The notes: generated by a model not told the origin, from the letters alone. A DNA stretch of 6,375 nucleotides from Claveliimonas sp964652805 (GCA_964652805.1 CAZZBJ010000107.1:1-6375), one strand, 5' to 3'. Counted from the stretch's first letter, positions 1-6,341 are shown. Numbers and translations: made by a program.

Positions 1-874
1 TCTGGGGATTGGAAGCATCCACCACGTGGAGGAGAAGATCTGCGTACTTTGCCTCCTCCAGGGTGCTCTTAAAGGCCTCGATGAGGTGGTGTGGCAGCTT
101 GCGGATAAAGCCCACCGTGTCTGTCAGGAGCACCTCCTGGCCTCCCGGCAGCTTCAGATTTCTGGTAGTCGGATCCAGGGTGGCAAAGAGCTTGTCCTCC
201 GCCAGGACGCCGGCGCCGGTAAGGTGATTTAAGAGGGTAGACTTCCCTGCGTTGGTGTAGCCCACGATGGCGATCACCGGGATCTTGCTTTTTGCGCGGG
301 ACTCTCTTGTGAGCTGCCGGTGTCTCTTTACCTCCTTCAGCTCCTTTGTGAGCTGGGAGATCCGTCCTTTGATAAGGCGGCGGTCCATCTCCAGCTTCTT
401 CTCCCCGGGCCCTCTCGTACCGATGCCCCCGCCCAGCCTGGACAGGGACGCACCAAGACCAGCGAGCTTGGACTGCCTGTATCTGAGCTGGGCCAGTTCC
501 ACCTGGATCTTTCCCTCGCTGGTGGAGGCTCTGCCTGCAAAGATGTCCAGGATGAGAAGAGTCCTGTCCATGATCTTCACATCCAGCTCGTCCTTCAGAT
601 TGCCAATCTGGGACGGCGACAGCTCGTCGTCGCAGATGATGCCGTCAGCCCGGGTCTCCCAAATAAGGTCCTTCAGCTCCTCTGCCTTTCCCCGTCCAAG
701 ATAGGTGGCCGGGTGCATCTGCTCCCTCTTCTGCAGGATACGCCCCACACAGAAGGCTCCCGCGGTACAGGCCAGCTCCTCCAGCTCATTAAGGGACTGT
801 TCCGCATCGTCGCTGTCTGCCAGGCTCACCCCCACCAGGATGACCCGTTCTTTTTTCTCCGCCGTCTCATACAT
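1..874 (-). CDS. hflX: GTPase HflX, 3' end missing at the window edge
   Basis: HflX is a cytoplasmic GTPase of the Obg/HflX class that binds the 50S ribosomal subunit and splits stalled or hibernating ribosomes under stress (established for the family). About 291 residues are visible; the bacterial protein is usually around 410-430, so the last third is beyond the left edge. Residues 1-190 form the HflX N-terminal domain, with the family signatures YLGRGK (near 71-76), DDELSPSQ and GGGIGTRGPGEKKLE. The G domain follows: P-loop GYTNAGKS at 205-212, switch region ending in TLDPTTR, and G3 DTVGF at 252-256. The visible sequence stops in HVVDASNPQ, before the expected NKxD motif. The ATG at 874-872 is the first in the frame and is preceded by AGGGAG at 890-885, which overlaps the stop of the TPR lipoprotein gene. 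The 14-base gap indicates co-transcription with the metal-resistance genes upstream. The reading frame is intact throughout. Confidence 0.96.
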   Translation of the reverse strand, partial: MYETAEKKERVILVGVSLADSDDAEQSLNELEELACTAGAFCVGRILQKREQMHPATYLGRGKAEELKDLIWETRADGIICDDELSPSQIGNLKDELDVKIMDRTLLILDIFAGRASTSEGKIQVELAQLRYRQSKLAGLGASLSRLGGGIGTRGPGEKKLEMDRRLIKGRISQLTKELKEVKRHRQLTRESRAKSKIPVIAIVGYTNAGKSTLLNHLTGAGVLAEDKLFATLDPTTRNLKLPGGQEVLLTDTVGFIRKLPHHLIEAFKSTLEEAKYADLLLHVVDASNPQ

Positions 875-884
875 ACGCGCAAGA

Positions 885-890
885 CTCCCT
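885..890 (-). promoter_or_regulatory. Ribosome binding site of hflX
   Basis: AGGGAG lies 10 bases upstream of the hflX ATG and overlaps the TAG stop (891-889) of the preceding lipoprotein gene. Ribosomes finishing the upstream gene would uncover or reload this site, so translational coupling is plausible (inference). Confidence 0.6.
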
Positions 891-1416
891 ATCTGGTCTC
901 AAGAAATTCCGCCTCTTTTGCCGCCTTCTCGTCATCCGGGTAGTCGGCTATGTAGTCCTTAAGCTTGGACCTGGCGCTCTCTATGTCCCCGGACTGCTCG
1001 TAGGCTGCGATCTCGTTGAAGCGCATCTCCTGCATCATCTCATCGCTGACATCCTCGGCCTCCATGCCCAGACGGAAATAGTTCAGAGCCTCCGTAGGAT
1101 TGTCCAGCTGCATGGCGCAGCACCCCATGAGATTGTAGAGCTCTCCGGTCTTGTCTCCCCCGTTGTCCAGCACAGCCTGAAAGGCCTCCAGGGCTCCCTC
1201 GTAGTCCTGCTGCTCCCACCTGGCAAGGCCAAGGCCTCTCCACCCCTCCGCATCCTGGCTGTCCTCATCCACAGCCTCCTGGAAGACGGCGGCCGCCTCC
1301 TCGTACTTCCCTTCCTCAAGAAGAGCAGTCCCCTCTTCCAGAAGATTGGAACCGCAGCCTGTCATCATCAGGGCGGCCAACAGAACCGCCGCATATTTTC
1401 CTGCCTGTCTTTTCAT
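889..1416 (-). CDS. TPR-repeat lipoprotein, exported
   Basis: A 175-residue predicted lipoprotein. Residues 1-20 form a signal peptide: basic MKRQAGK, a hydrophobic stretch to LMM, then lipobox MTGC, with Cys21 as the expected lipidation site. The rest is almost entirely helical repeats of tetratricopeptide type at about residues 23-55, 57-90, 92-125 and 131-165, recognisable by phrases such as EEGKYEEAAAVFQEAV, WEQQDYEGALEAFQAVL and DNPTEALNYF. The mature part is acidic. TPR domains bind other proteins; no catalytic motif is visible and the partner is unknown. The start at 1416 is chosen over the in-frame ATG at 1449 because AAGGGAG sits 7 bases upstream and the signal peptide begins directly. 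The gene follows the second metal ATPase by 34 bases and precedes hflX by 14. Clostridial genomes carry many small TPR lipoproteins, so a role in metal handling is only suggested by position. Confidence 0.9.
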   Translation of the reverse strand: MKRQAGKYAAVLLAALMMTGCGSNLLEEGTALLEEGKYEEAAAVFQEAVDEDSQDAEGWRGLGLARWEQQDYEGALEAFQAVLDNGGDKTGELYNLMGCCAMQLDNPTEALNYFRLGMEAEDVSDEMMQEMRFNEIAAYEQSGDIESARSKLKDYIADYPDDEKAAKEAEFLETR

Positions 1417-1423
1417 CTTCAAG

Positions 1424-1430
1424 CTCCCTT
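1424..1430 (-). promoter_or_regulatory. Ribosome binding site fixing the lipoprotein start
   Basis: AAGGGAG with a 7-base spacer to the ATG at 1416-1414. It decides between two in-frame starts: the upstream ATG at 1449 lies only one base past the stop of the metal ATPase gene and has no independent Shine-Dalgarno match of this quality. Confidence 0.7.
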
Positions 1431-1450
1431 CGTCTATACTCTCCCGCATG

Positions 1451-3313
1451 TTACACCGAATATTTCACAACTCCCGCCGCATTGATAATGGAAATAATCA
1501 TAACCCCCACATCCGTAAACACAGCCTCACACATAGTGATATAGCCTGCCGCCGCAAGGAGAAGGACGACAAATTTCATAATCAGCGCAAAGTGGATATT
1601 CTGGCTCACCACCCGGACCGTCTCCCTGGCAATCTGAACCGCGTCCACCACCTTTGGCAGCTCATCCTTCAGAAGGACGATGTCCGCCGCCTCGATAGCC
1701 GCGGCCGATCCGAGGGCGCCCATGGCGATACCCACATCCGCCCCGGCAAGCACCGGGGCATCGTTGATCCCGTCTCCCACACAGGCTACACTCTCCGCCT
1801 CATACTGGTACTGCATGAATTCCTCCAGCTGTTCCAACTTATCCTCCGGCATCAGCTCTGTGTAGGCGTAGTCCAGCTGCAGCTCCTTTGCCACCGCATT
1901 TCCGGCGGCACGGCTGTCTCCCGTGAACATGACAAGGACCGCGTTGTACTTCTCCCGCAGCATCTTCATAGTCCATCCGGCGTTGTCCCGGATCCTGTCC
2001 TCGATGACGATATATCCGGCATACTGCCCCTCCCGGGCCACGTAGATGACTGTCCCGATGGTCTTCACCTGCTCCACCGCAAGTCCCTGCTCCTCCATCA
2101 TCCGGAGATTTCCAATGTGTACTCTGCTGCCGTTGTAGCTGGCGCTGATCCCATAGCCGGGCAGCTCCTCCACATCCGTCACCCTATCCGGGTCATACTC
2201 TCCTCCGCAGGCGCTCATGAGGGACTGGGCGATGGGGTGGTTGGAATAGCTCTCCACGTGAGCCGTGATCTCCAGCAGTTCCTTCTTCGTGAGCCCCTCC
2301 GGGCGCACCCGGGTCACGGTAAAGTTCCCTTCTGTCAGTGTACCAGTCTTATCAAAAACAAATGTATCTGCTTTTGCCAATATTTCCAGATAGTTGCCAC
2401 CCTTTACCACGATCCCCTGGCGGGCCGCCGAAGCGATCCCTCCCAGGAAGGCGATGGACACGGACAGGAGCAGGCCCGTGGGACAGGCGGCGATGAGCAC
2501 GATCGTCCCCCGGTAGATCCACGTCTCCCAGCTGCTTCCTGTGATAAAGAGAGGCGGATAGACCATGATGAAAAAAGCCACCAGCACGGCCACTGATGTG
2601 TAAATCCAGGTGAATTTTCTCACACCCACCTCACTGTCCGCCTTCTGCTGCTGGGCTCCCTCCACCAGCTCCATAATCCGGGACACGGTGGAATCCTTGT
2701 AGAGCTTCTTCACTTGGGCCTCCACTACGCCGGTCATGTTGATGCTGCCGCTGTAGATCCGGCTGCCGGGACACGCGCTGTCGGGCATGGCCTCGCCAGT
2801 CAGCGCCTTTGTGTCAAGGCTGGTATTTCCGTTCAGGATCACAGCGTCCACCGGCACCCGTTCGCCTGGCTTGATGATGATCACATCCCCCGGCTCCAGC
2901 TGGGAGGGCTCCACCTGCACCTCGCCGTCCTTCTCTTTCCTGGTGGCATAGGCGGGGCGTATGTCAATGAATTGTTCCATGGTTCTCCTGGTCCTGTCCA
3001 CAGACACAGACTCAAGGATACAGCCGATCTGGAACAGGAGCATGGCGGCCACGGCTTCCACATAGTTCCCCACTGCCAGAGCTCCCACCGTGGCGATCAC
3101 CATGAGCAGATGCTCCTTCTCCAGCTTTTTCCGGACAAGACTGCTGCTGATACTGTAAAGGGAGTGAAACGAGACGACAAGATACACAGCAAGAAACAGG
3201 GCAAAGCGCACTTCGTTCTCCAGCATCGCCCGCCCCGACAAAATGACGGCGGCAATAAACAAAGCTGCTCCCGCCGCCAGCATACCTGCCTGTATCTTGA
3301 TTTCCTTTGCCAT
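1451..3313 (-). CDS. P1B-type metal-transporting ATPase without N-terminal metal-binding domain, CPT variant
   Basis: A 620-residue membrane pump of the heavy-metal P-type ATPase family. It starts almost directly with membrane helices (about 8-27 and 36-57, then a pair at 68-102) and has no HMA domain or His-rich head. The actuator domain has TGEA at 172-175. The phosphorylation site DKTGT is at 321-325, the nucleotide-binding SNHP motif has H359-P360, and the hinge GDGIND is at 513-518. The last helices keep K580 and D601, 21 residues apart, matching the ZntA pair (K693, D714) typical of Zn2+/Cd2+/Pb2+ pumps. The oddity is the transmembrane ion-site motif: C277-P278-T279 replaces the usual CPC; the codon is ACG, three changes from TGT. 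The gene lies 31 bases after the sensor gene. GAGGGG at 3327-3322 with an 8-base spacer is the likely ribosome binding site. Catalysis looks intact; the transported metal is uncertain. Confidence 0.93.
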   Translation of the reverse strand: MAKEIKIQAGMLAAGAALFIAAVILSGRAMLENEVRFALFLAVYLVVSFHSLYSISSSLVRKKLEKEHLLMVIATVGALAVGNYVEAVAAMLLFQIGCILESVSVDRTRRTMEQFIDIRPAYATRKEKDGEVQVEPSQLEPGDVIIIKPGERVPVDAVILNGNTSLDTKALTGEAMPDSACPGSRIYSGSINMTGVVEAQVKKLYKDSTVSRIMELVEGAQQQKADSEVGVRKFTWIYTSVAVLVAFFIMVYPPLFITGSSWETWIYRGTIVLIAACPTGLLLSVSIAFLGGIASAARQGIVVKGGNYLEILAKADTFVFDKTGTLTEGNFTVTRVRPEGLTKKELLEITAHVESYSNHPIAQSLMSACGGEYDPDRVTDVEELPGYGISASYNGSRVHIGNLRMMEEQGLAVEQVKTIGTVIYVAREGQYAGYIVIEDRIRDNAGWTMKMLREKYNAVLVMFTGDSRAAGNAVAKELQLDYAYTELMPEDKLEQLEEFMQYQYEAESVACVGDGINDAPVLAGADVGIAMGALGSAAAIEAADIVLLKDELPKVVDAVQIARETVRVVSQNIHFALIMKFVVLLLAAAGYITMCEAVFTDVGVMIISIINAAGVVKYSV

Positions 3314-3344
3314 CGCTCCTGCCCCTCTTGTTTCCCTTAGACTT

Positions 3345-3707
3345 TTATTCGCTGATATGCTCCATACCCTGACTGATGATGGTCTGGATATGGCTGTCAG
3401 CCAGCGAATAGAAGACGGTCTTTCCCTCTCTCCTGTTCTTCACCAGTTTCATCTGCTTCAGGATCCGAAGCTGATGGGAGATAGCCGACTGGCTCATGCT
3501 CAGCACTTCCGCCAGATCGCACACGCACACTTCAGCCTGCAGAAGGGCGCAGAGAATACGGATGCGGGTGGCGTCTCCAAACACTTTGTAGAAATCCGCC
3601 ATCTCCTGGATCGTCTCCTCTCCAGGCAGCCTGCCGCGCACTTCCCGGATGGTATCTGTATGAGCCGCCACCACATCACAACATTCTGCCTCTGTCTTTT
3701 TCATCAT
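3345..3707 (-). CDS. ArsR/SmtB-family metal-sensing repressor (CadC/SmtB-like)
   Basis: A 120-residue winged-helix DNA-binding repressor, normal length for the family. The recognition helix region is LSMSQSAISHQLRILKQMKLV (about 69-89), followed by the wing RREGKTVFYSL (92-102). Two metal sites can be read. The alpha-5 site is D104, H106, H117 and E120, with the spacing of the zinc site of SmtB. The alpha-3 site is the EVCVCDL box (C61, C63) plus N-terminal C9 and C10, resembling the CadC Cd/Pb site. In this family metal binding releases the protein from its operator (established). A matching dyad lies in front of this gene and of the large ATPase gene, so it probably controls both and itself. 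Two adjacent ATGs (3707 and 3704) are possible; GGGTGA is 3 or 6 bases upstream, slightly favouring the inner one. cadC, smtB and czrA would all be defensible names, so none is assigned. Confidence 0.95.
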   Translation of the reverse strand: MMKKTEAECCDVVAAHTDTIREVRGRLPGEETIQEMADFYKVFGDATRIRILCALLQAEVCVCDLAEVLSMSQSAISHQLRILKQMKLVKNRREGKTVFYSLADSHIQTIISQGMEHISE

Positions 3708-3748
3708 CAGTCACCCTTTCTGAAGTCAGCGTTCTGCCGGACTTGTTC

Positions 3749-3768
3749 ATATGAATATCAGTTCATCT
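3749..3768. promoter_or_regulatory. Predicted ArsR/SmtB operator upstream of the sensor gene
   Basis: ATATGAATATCAGTTCATCT contains the inverted half-sites ATGAA (3751-3755) and TTCAT (3762-3766) separated by 6 bases. It is identical at 16 of 20 positions to the dyad before the large ATPase gene. A third half-site TTCAT at 3746-3750 makes a perfect 10-bp palindrome with the first ATGAA. The site begins 5 bases past the predicted -10 box, so it would cover the transcription start and allow repression. Binding by the neighbouring sensor is inferred. Confidence 0.75.
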
Positions 3769-3772
3769 GTTA

Positions 3773-3801
3773 ATTATGCCAAAACAAGCCCGGCATTTCA
3801 A
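3773..3801 (-). promoter_or_regulatory. Predicted promoter of the sensor-ATPase-lipoprotein-hflX operon
   Basis: On the minus strand, -35 TTGAAA (3801-3796), a 17-base spacer and -10 CATAAT (3778-3773) with an extended TG element one base before the -10. The operator starts just downstream. The promoter lies between the stop of the large ATPase gene (3827) and the sensor start (3707). No convincing terminator is seen here, so some transcription from the upstream gene may also continue into this operon. Confidence 0.65.
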
Positions 3802-3809
3802 CCTTTTCA

Positions 3810-3828
3810 CAGAAAATCGGGGAAACTT
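3810..3828 (+). repeat. Left copy of an imperfect 19-bp inverted repeat flanking the large ATPase gene
   Basis: CAGAAAATCGGGGAAACTT, whose reverse complement matches 17 of 19 bases at 6323-6341. It overlaps the last two bases of the ATPase stop codon. The pair brackets the gene as terminal inverted repeats would, but no transposase or clear target duplication is visible, so the meaning is open. Confidence 0.35.
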
Positions 3829-6205
3829 AATACTTTTGTAACACGGTTTTCCCGTACAGGGCCCGGATGGAATTCAGCACACAGAGCATGGCCACTCCCG
3901 TGTCCGCAAACACAGCCATCCACATGTTTGCCATGCCCGCAAAGCCAAGGATCATGACAAGGGCCTTCACAGCCAGGGCAAAGACTACGTTCTGCATGGC
4001 AATTCGGCCCGTCTTCCTGGCGATGGCAATGGATTCCGGAACCGCCGTCACCTGGGAGGTCATGAAGACCACATCCGCCGCCTCTATGGCCGCGTCGGCG
4101 CCGCTTCCCATGGCTGCCCCCACGTCCGCCCCGGCCAGCACCGGTGCGTCGTTGATACCGTCTCCCACAAACATGACCGCCCCGTTCTCCCGGCGCATCT
4201 CCTGCAAATGGGTCAGCTTATCCTGAGGCAGGAGTTGGGCATACACCTTGTCGATGCCCGCCTCGTCGGCCACAGCCCGGGCGCTCTCCTGTCCGTCTCC
4301 TGTGAACATGGCGGCCACAAGGCCCTGCTTTTTCATCATAGCTATGGCATCTTTCGCCTCCTTTTTCAGGGAGTCTGCAATGACAATGCAACCCGCCAGC
4401 TCCCCGTCAAGGGCAAGGAGCACCTCCGTGCCGTACTGGCTGTTCTCGTACCGGTCCATCTTGACGCGGAACATCTCCATGAGGGCCCTGTTCCCGCAGA
4501 GGACTTCTCCCCTCTGTGTGACAGCGTGGATCCCCCTTCCGGAAATCTCCTCCACCTTTTCCGGCCGTTCCAGGGTCACGCCCTTCTCTCTGGCGGCATC
4601 CACGATGCTGGTCCCGATAGGATGGGTGGATCCCAGCTCGCACCGGGCCGCCATCTCAAGGAGCTCATCCACACTCTCTCTTCCAAAGGAAATGACGCTT
4701 TGCACCTGGAATTCCCCTTTGGTGATGGTGCCGGTCTTATCCATCACAACAGCCTTTACATTTTTCAGCGCCTCGATGGCAATGCCGCCCTTAAAGAGGA
4801 TGCCCTTCTTGGAGCCTGCGCCGATACCGGAGAAGAAAGACAGTGGCACGCTCAGCACAAGGGCACAGGGACAGCTGATGACAAGGAAGGTGATGGCCGT
4901 GTAGATCCACTCTCGCCAGTTTCCGGTTATGAGGGACGGTATGATAGCCGTGACCACAGCCGCCAGCACCACGATGGGGGTGTAGATCCTGGCGAATTTC
5001 GTGATAAACCGATCCAGCTTGGGCTTGCTGGCGGCGGCGTTTTCCACAGAGTCCAGTATCTTGGTCACCATAGACTCGGAGAGGGGCTTCTCCACCTCCA
5101 TCTGCAGTACCCCCTGCTCATTGACACAGCCGGACATAAGTCTGGAACCTCTGCGCACGGTCACAGGGACCGGCTCCCCCGTCACCGGGGAGGTGTCGAT
5201 CCGGCTCTCCCCCTCGGTCACAATGCCGTCCAGAGGGATACGGTCTCCCGGCCGCACAAGGAGAATGTCTCCCACCACTGCATCCTTTGCCGGGATCTCA
5301 TGCACTTCCCCTCCTTCCAGGCGTCCCACTACCTCGGGCCGCATATCCACGGCCTCCATGATCTGGGAGCGGCTCCTGGCCACGGCCACGTCCTCAAAGA
5401 GCTCGCCCACTCTGTAGAACAGCATGACGCCCACTGCCTCCGCAAAGTCGCCGATAGCAAAGGCGGCCAGGGTCGCCACGCTCATGAGGAAGTTCTCGTC
5501 AAACACATGGCCCTTTCCCAGGTTCCTGAAAGCAGTCCAGATGATTTCCCAGCCCAGCAGCACGTAGGCAATGACATAGCCCACAGAGGGCCACAGGGGC
5601 GCCGCTCCCATATGCTCCGCAATCTCCCCCGCAGCAAAGAGGACTGCTCCCACCGCGATGAGGAGGATTTCCTTTTTGTTCTCCTGGAAAATGCTCTTCT
5701 TCTCCGTCTTCCTGGCAGGCTGCATCTCATCCCTGGGAGTGACTGTCACCTGCTCTTCTATGGAGGCGCAGATCTCCCGGAATTTGGGCAGAAGCTCTTC
5801 CTGGTGGTTGGCCGCCACCCGGAGCTGCTTTGTGGCAAAAGTGATGGCGGCCATCTCCACGCCCGGCAGCTCCCGGATCTGTCTCTCCATCTTAGCCGCA
5901 CAGTTGGCGCATCCAAGTCCCTCCAGAATGTAGACCCTCTGCTCTACGCCGGCGGATATATTGTCAAATTCCCGGCCTGTGTGGTGTATCTCCTCATGAT
6001 GGTGCTCGTGGTCATGTCCGTGCTCATGGTGGTGCTCGTGGTGATGGTGATGCTCGTGGCTGCAGGCCTCATGGTGATGGTGATGCTCGTGGCTGCAGGC
6101 TTCATGGTCGTGATGATGCTCGTGGCCGCAGCCGCAGGTCTCATGGTCGTGATGATGCTCATGGCCGCAGGCCTCATGCTCCAGTTCTCTTTTTTCAGCA
6201 AGCAT
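3827..6205 (-). CDS. cadA: Zn2+/Cd2+/Pb2+-exporting P1B-type ATPase with His-rich head
   Basis: A 792-residue plasma-membrane pump that exports soft divalent metals at the cost of ATP. Residues 10-75 are a His/Cys-rich head (34 His, 5 Cys) built from 11-residue repeats. An HMA domain follows at about 88-155 with metal-binding GLGCANC (C99, C102); the acidic residue that precedes the first Cys in ZntA is Gly here. Membrane helices are at about 180-198, 207-225, 238-252 and 254-272. The actuator motif is TGEP 342-345, the ion site is C445-P446-C447, DKTGT is at 489-493, the THP motif has H528-P529, and GDGIND is at 681-686. The last helices carry K747 and D768, the Zn/Cd/Pb signature, rather than the residues of copper pumps. 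The start at 6205 has a strong AGGGAGGAA 5 bases upstream. zntA is an equally fair name. A predicted operator upstream suggests control by the ArsR/SmtB sensor downstream. Confidence 0.97.
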   Translation of the reverse strand: MLAEKRELEHEACGHEHHHDHETCGCGHEHHHDHEACSHEHHHHHEACSHEHHHHHEHHHEHGHDHEHHHEEIHHTGREFDNISAGVEQRVYILEGLGCANCAAKMERQIRELPGVEMAAITFATKQLRVAANHQEELLPKFREICASIEEQVTVTPRDEMQPARKTEKKSIFQENKKEILLIAVGAVLFAAGEIAEHMGAAPLWPSVGYVIAYVLLGWEIIWTAFRNLGKGHVFDENFLMSVATLAAFAIGDFAEAVGVMLFYRVGELFEDVAVARSRSQIMEAVDMRPEVVGRLEGGEVHEIPAKDAVVGDILLVRPGDRIPLDGIVTEGESRIDTSPVTGEPVPVTVRRGSRLMSGCVNEQGVLQMEVEKPLSESMVTKILDSVENAAASKPKLDRFITKFARIYTPIVVLAAVVTAIIPSLITGNWREWIYTAITFLVISCPCALVLSVPLSFFSGIGAGSKKGILFKGGIAIEALKNVKAVVMDKTGTITKGEFQVQSVISFGRESVDELLEMAARCELGSTHPIGTSIVDAAREKGVTLERPEKVEEISGRGIHAVTQRGEVLCGNRALMEMFRVKMDRYENSQYGTEVLLALDGELAGCIVIADSLKKEAKDAIAMMKKQGLVAAMFTGDGQESARAVADEAGIDKVYAQLLPQDKLTHLQEMRRENGAVMFVGDGINDAPVLAGADVGAAMGSGADAAIEAADVVFMTSQVTAVPESIAIARKTGRIAMQNVVFALAVKALVMILGFAGMANMWMAVFADTGVAMLCVLNSIRALYGKTVLQKY
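6029..6166 (-). repeat. Tandem 33-bp coding repeats encoding a His/Cys-rich metal-binding head
   Basis: Codons 14-59 of the ATPase gene consist of four 11-residue units: GHEHHHDHETC, then an extra GC, GHEHHHDHEAC, SHEHHHHHEAC and SHEHHHHHEHH. A less regular His-rich tail continues to residue 75. The DNA copies are near-identical, with the CATGAG and CATCAC blocks repeated. Such stretches bind Zn2+ or Ni2+ and probably act as a metal buffer or sensor for the pump (inference from similar heads in the family). Confidence 0.88.
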
Positions 6206-6210
6206 AGCAA

Positions 6211-6219
6211 TTCCTCCCT
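6211..6219 (-). promoter_or_regulatory. Strong ribosome binding site of the large ATPase gene
   Basis: AGGGAGGAA lies 5 bases before the ATG at 6205-6203. It is close to the full anti-16S complement and fixes the start at the head of the His-rich segment. Confidence 0.85.
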
Positions 6220-6232
6220 ACATAGTTTTTAA

Positions 6233-6252
6233 ATATGAATAATTGTTCATAT
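6233..6252. promoter_or_regulatory. Predicted ArsR/SmtB operator upstream of the large ATPase gene
   Basis: ATATGAATAATTGTTCATAT is a 10+10 dyad with a single mismatched pair, of the 12-2-12-like kind bound by SmtB/CadC repressors. Half-sites ATGAA (6235-6239) and TTCAT (6246-6250) are 6 bases apart, the same geometry as at 3749-3768. An extra TTCAT half-site lies at 6254-6258. The dyad sits 12 bases downstream of the -10 box, over the expected transcription start and early leader. Confidence 0.8.
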
Positions 6253-6264
6253 GTTCATGCTTTG

Positions 6265-6293
6265 ATTTAATCACAGAACCATACACATGTCAA
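6265..6293 (-). promoter_or_regulatory. Predicted promoter of the large ATPase gene
   Basis: On the minus strand, a consensus -35 TTGACA (6293-6288), a 17-base spacer and -10 TTAAAT (6270-6265), with an extended TG element one base before the -10. The weak -10 is offset by the perfect -35. The operator follows directly, so metal-relieved repression is expected. Confidence 0.75.
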
Positions 6294-6322
6294 TAGGTTG
6301 GCTGATAAAATTTTTCCGTAAA

Positions 6323-6341
6323 AAGTTCCACCGATTTTCTG
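6323..6341 (-). repeat. Right copy of the imperfect 19-bp inverted repeat
   Basis: AAGTTCCACCGATTTTCTG, 17/19 identical to the reverse complement of 3810-3828. It lies in the AT-rich stretch 6294-6375 upstream of the promoter, which otherwise shows no gene, RNA or clear hairpin. Confidence 0.35.

Noticed and set aside
320..943. A 207-codon plus-strand frame opposite hflX
   Set aside because: The minus strand encodes unmistakable HflX motifs across the same bases.
1417..1449. Upstream in-frame ATG at 1449 for the lipoprotein
   Set aside because: It adds 11 residues including acidic ones before the signal peptide; the ribosome binding site at 1424-1430 points to the ATG at 1416. Re-initiation from the ATPase stop one base away cannot be fully excluded.
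2477..2485. CPT motif as a sequencing error or frameshift
   Set aside because: The frame is continuous on both sides, DKTGT is exactly 44 residues downstream as in the CPC pump, and a CPC codon would require at least two base changes.
1346..2596. A 416-codon plus-strand frame opposite the second ATPase and lipoprotein genes
   Set aside because: It spans two real minus-strand genes and their junction, has no recognisable domain, and has the composition expected of antisense reading.
3708..3826. Possible terminator after the large ATPase gene, or a hairpin in the sensor-gene leader
   Set aside because: Only a 5-bp stem (AAGTC/GACTT with a 12-base loop) near 3721-3743 and 3-bp GC stems are seen, with no T run. 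Not enough to call a terminator or riboswitch.
4208..6232. A 674-codon open frame on the plus strand opposite the large ATPase gene, including a hydrophobic Val/Met-rich tail
   Set aside because: It is the antisense of a clear, full-length ATPase in GC-rich DNA, where opposite-strand stops are rare. The hydrophobic tail is just the complement of His codons (CAT/CAC). No domain is recognisable.
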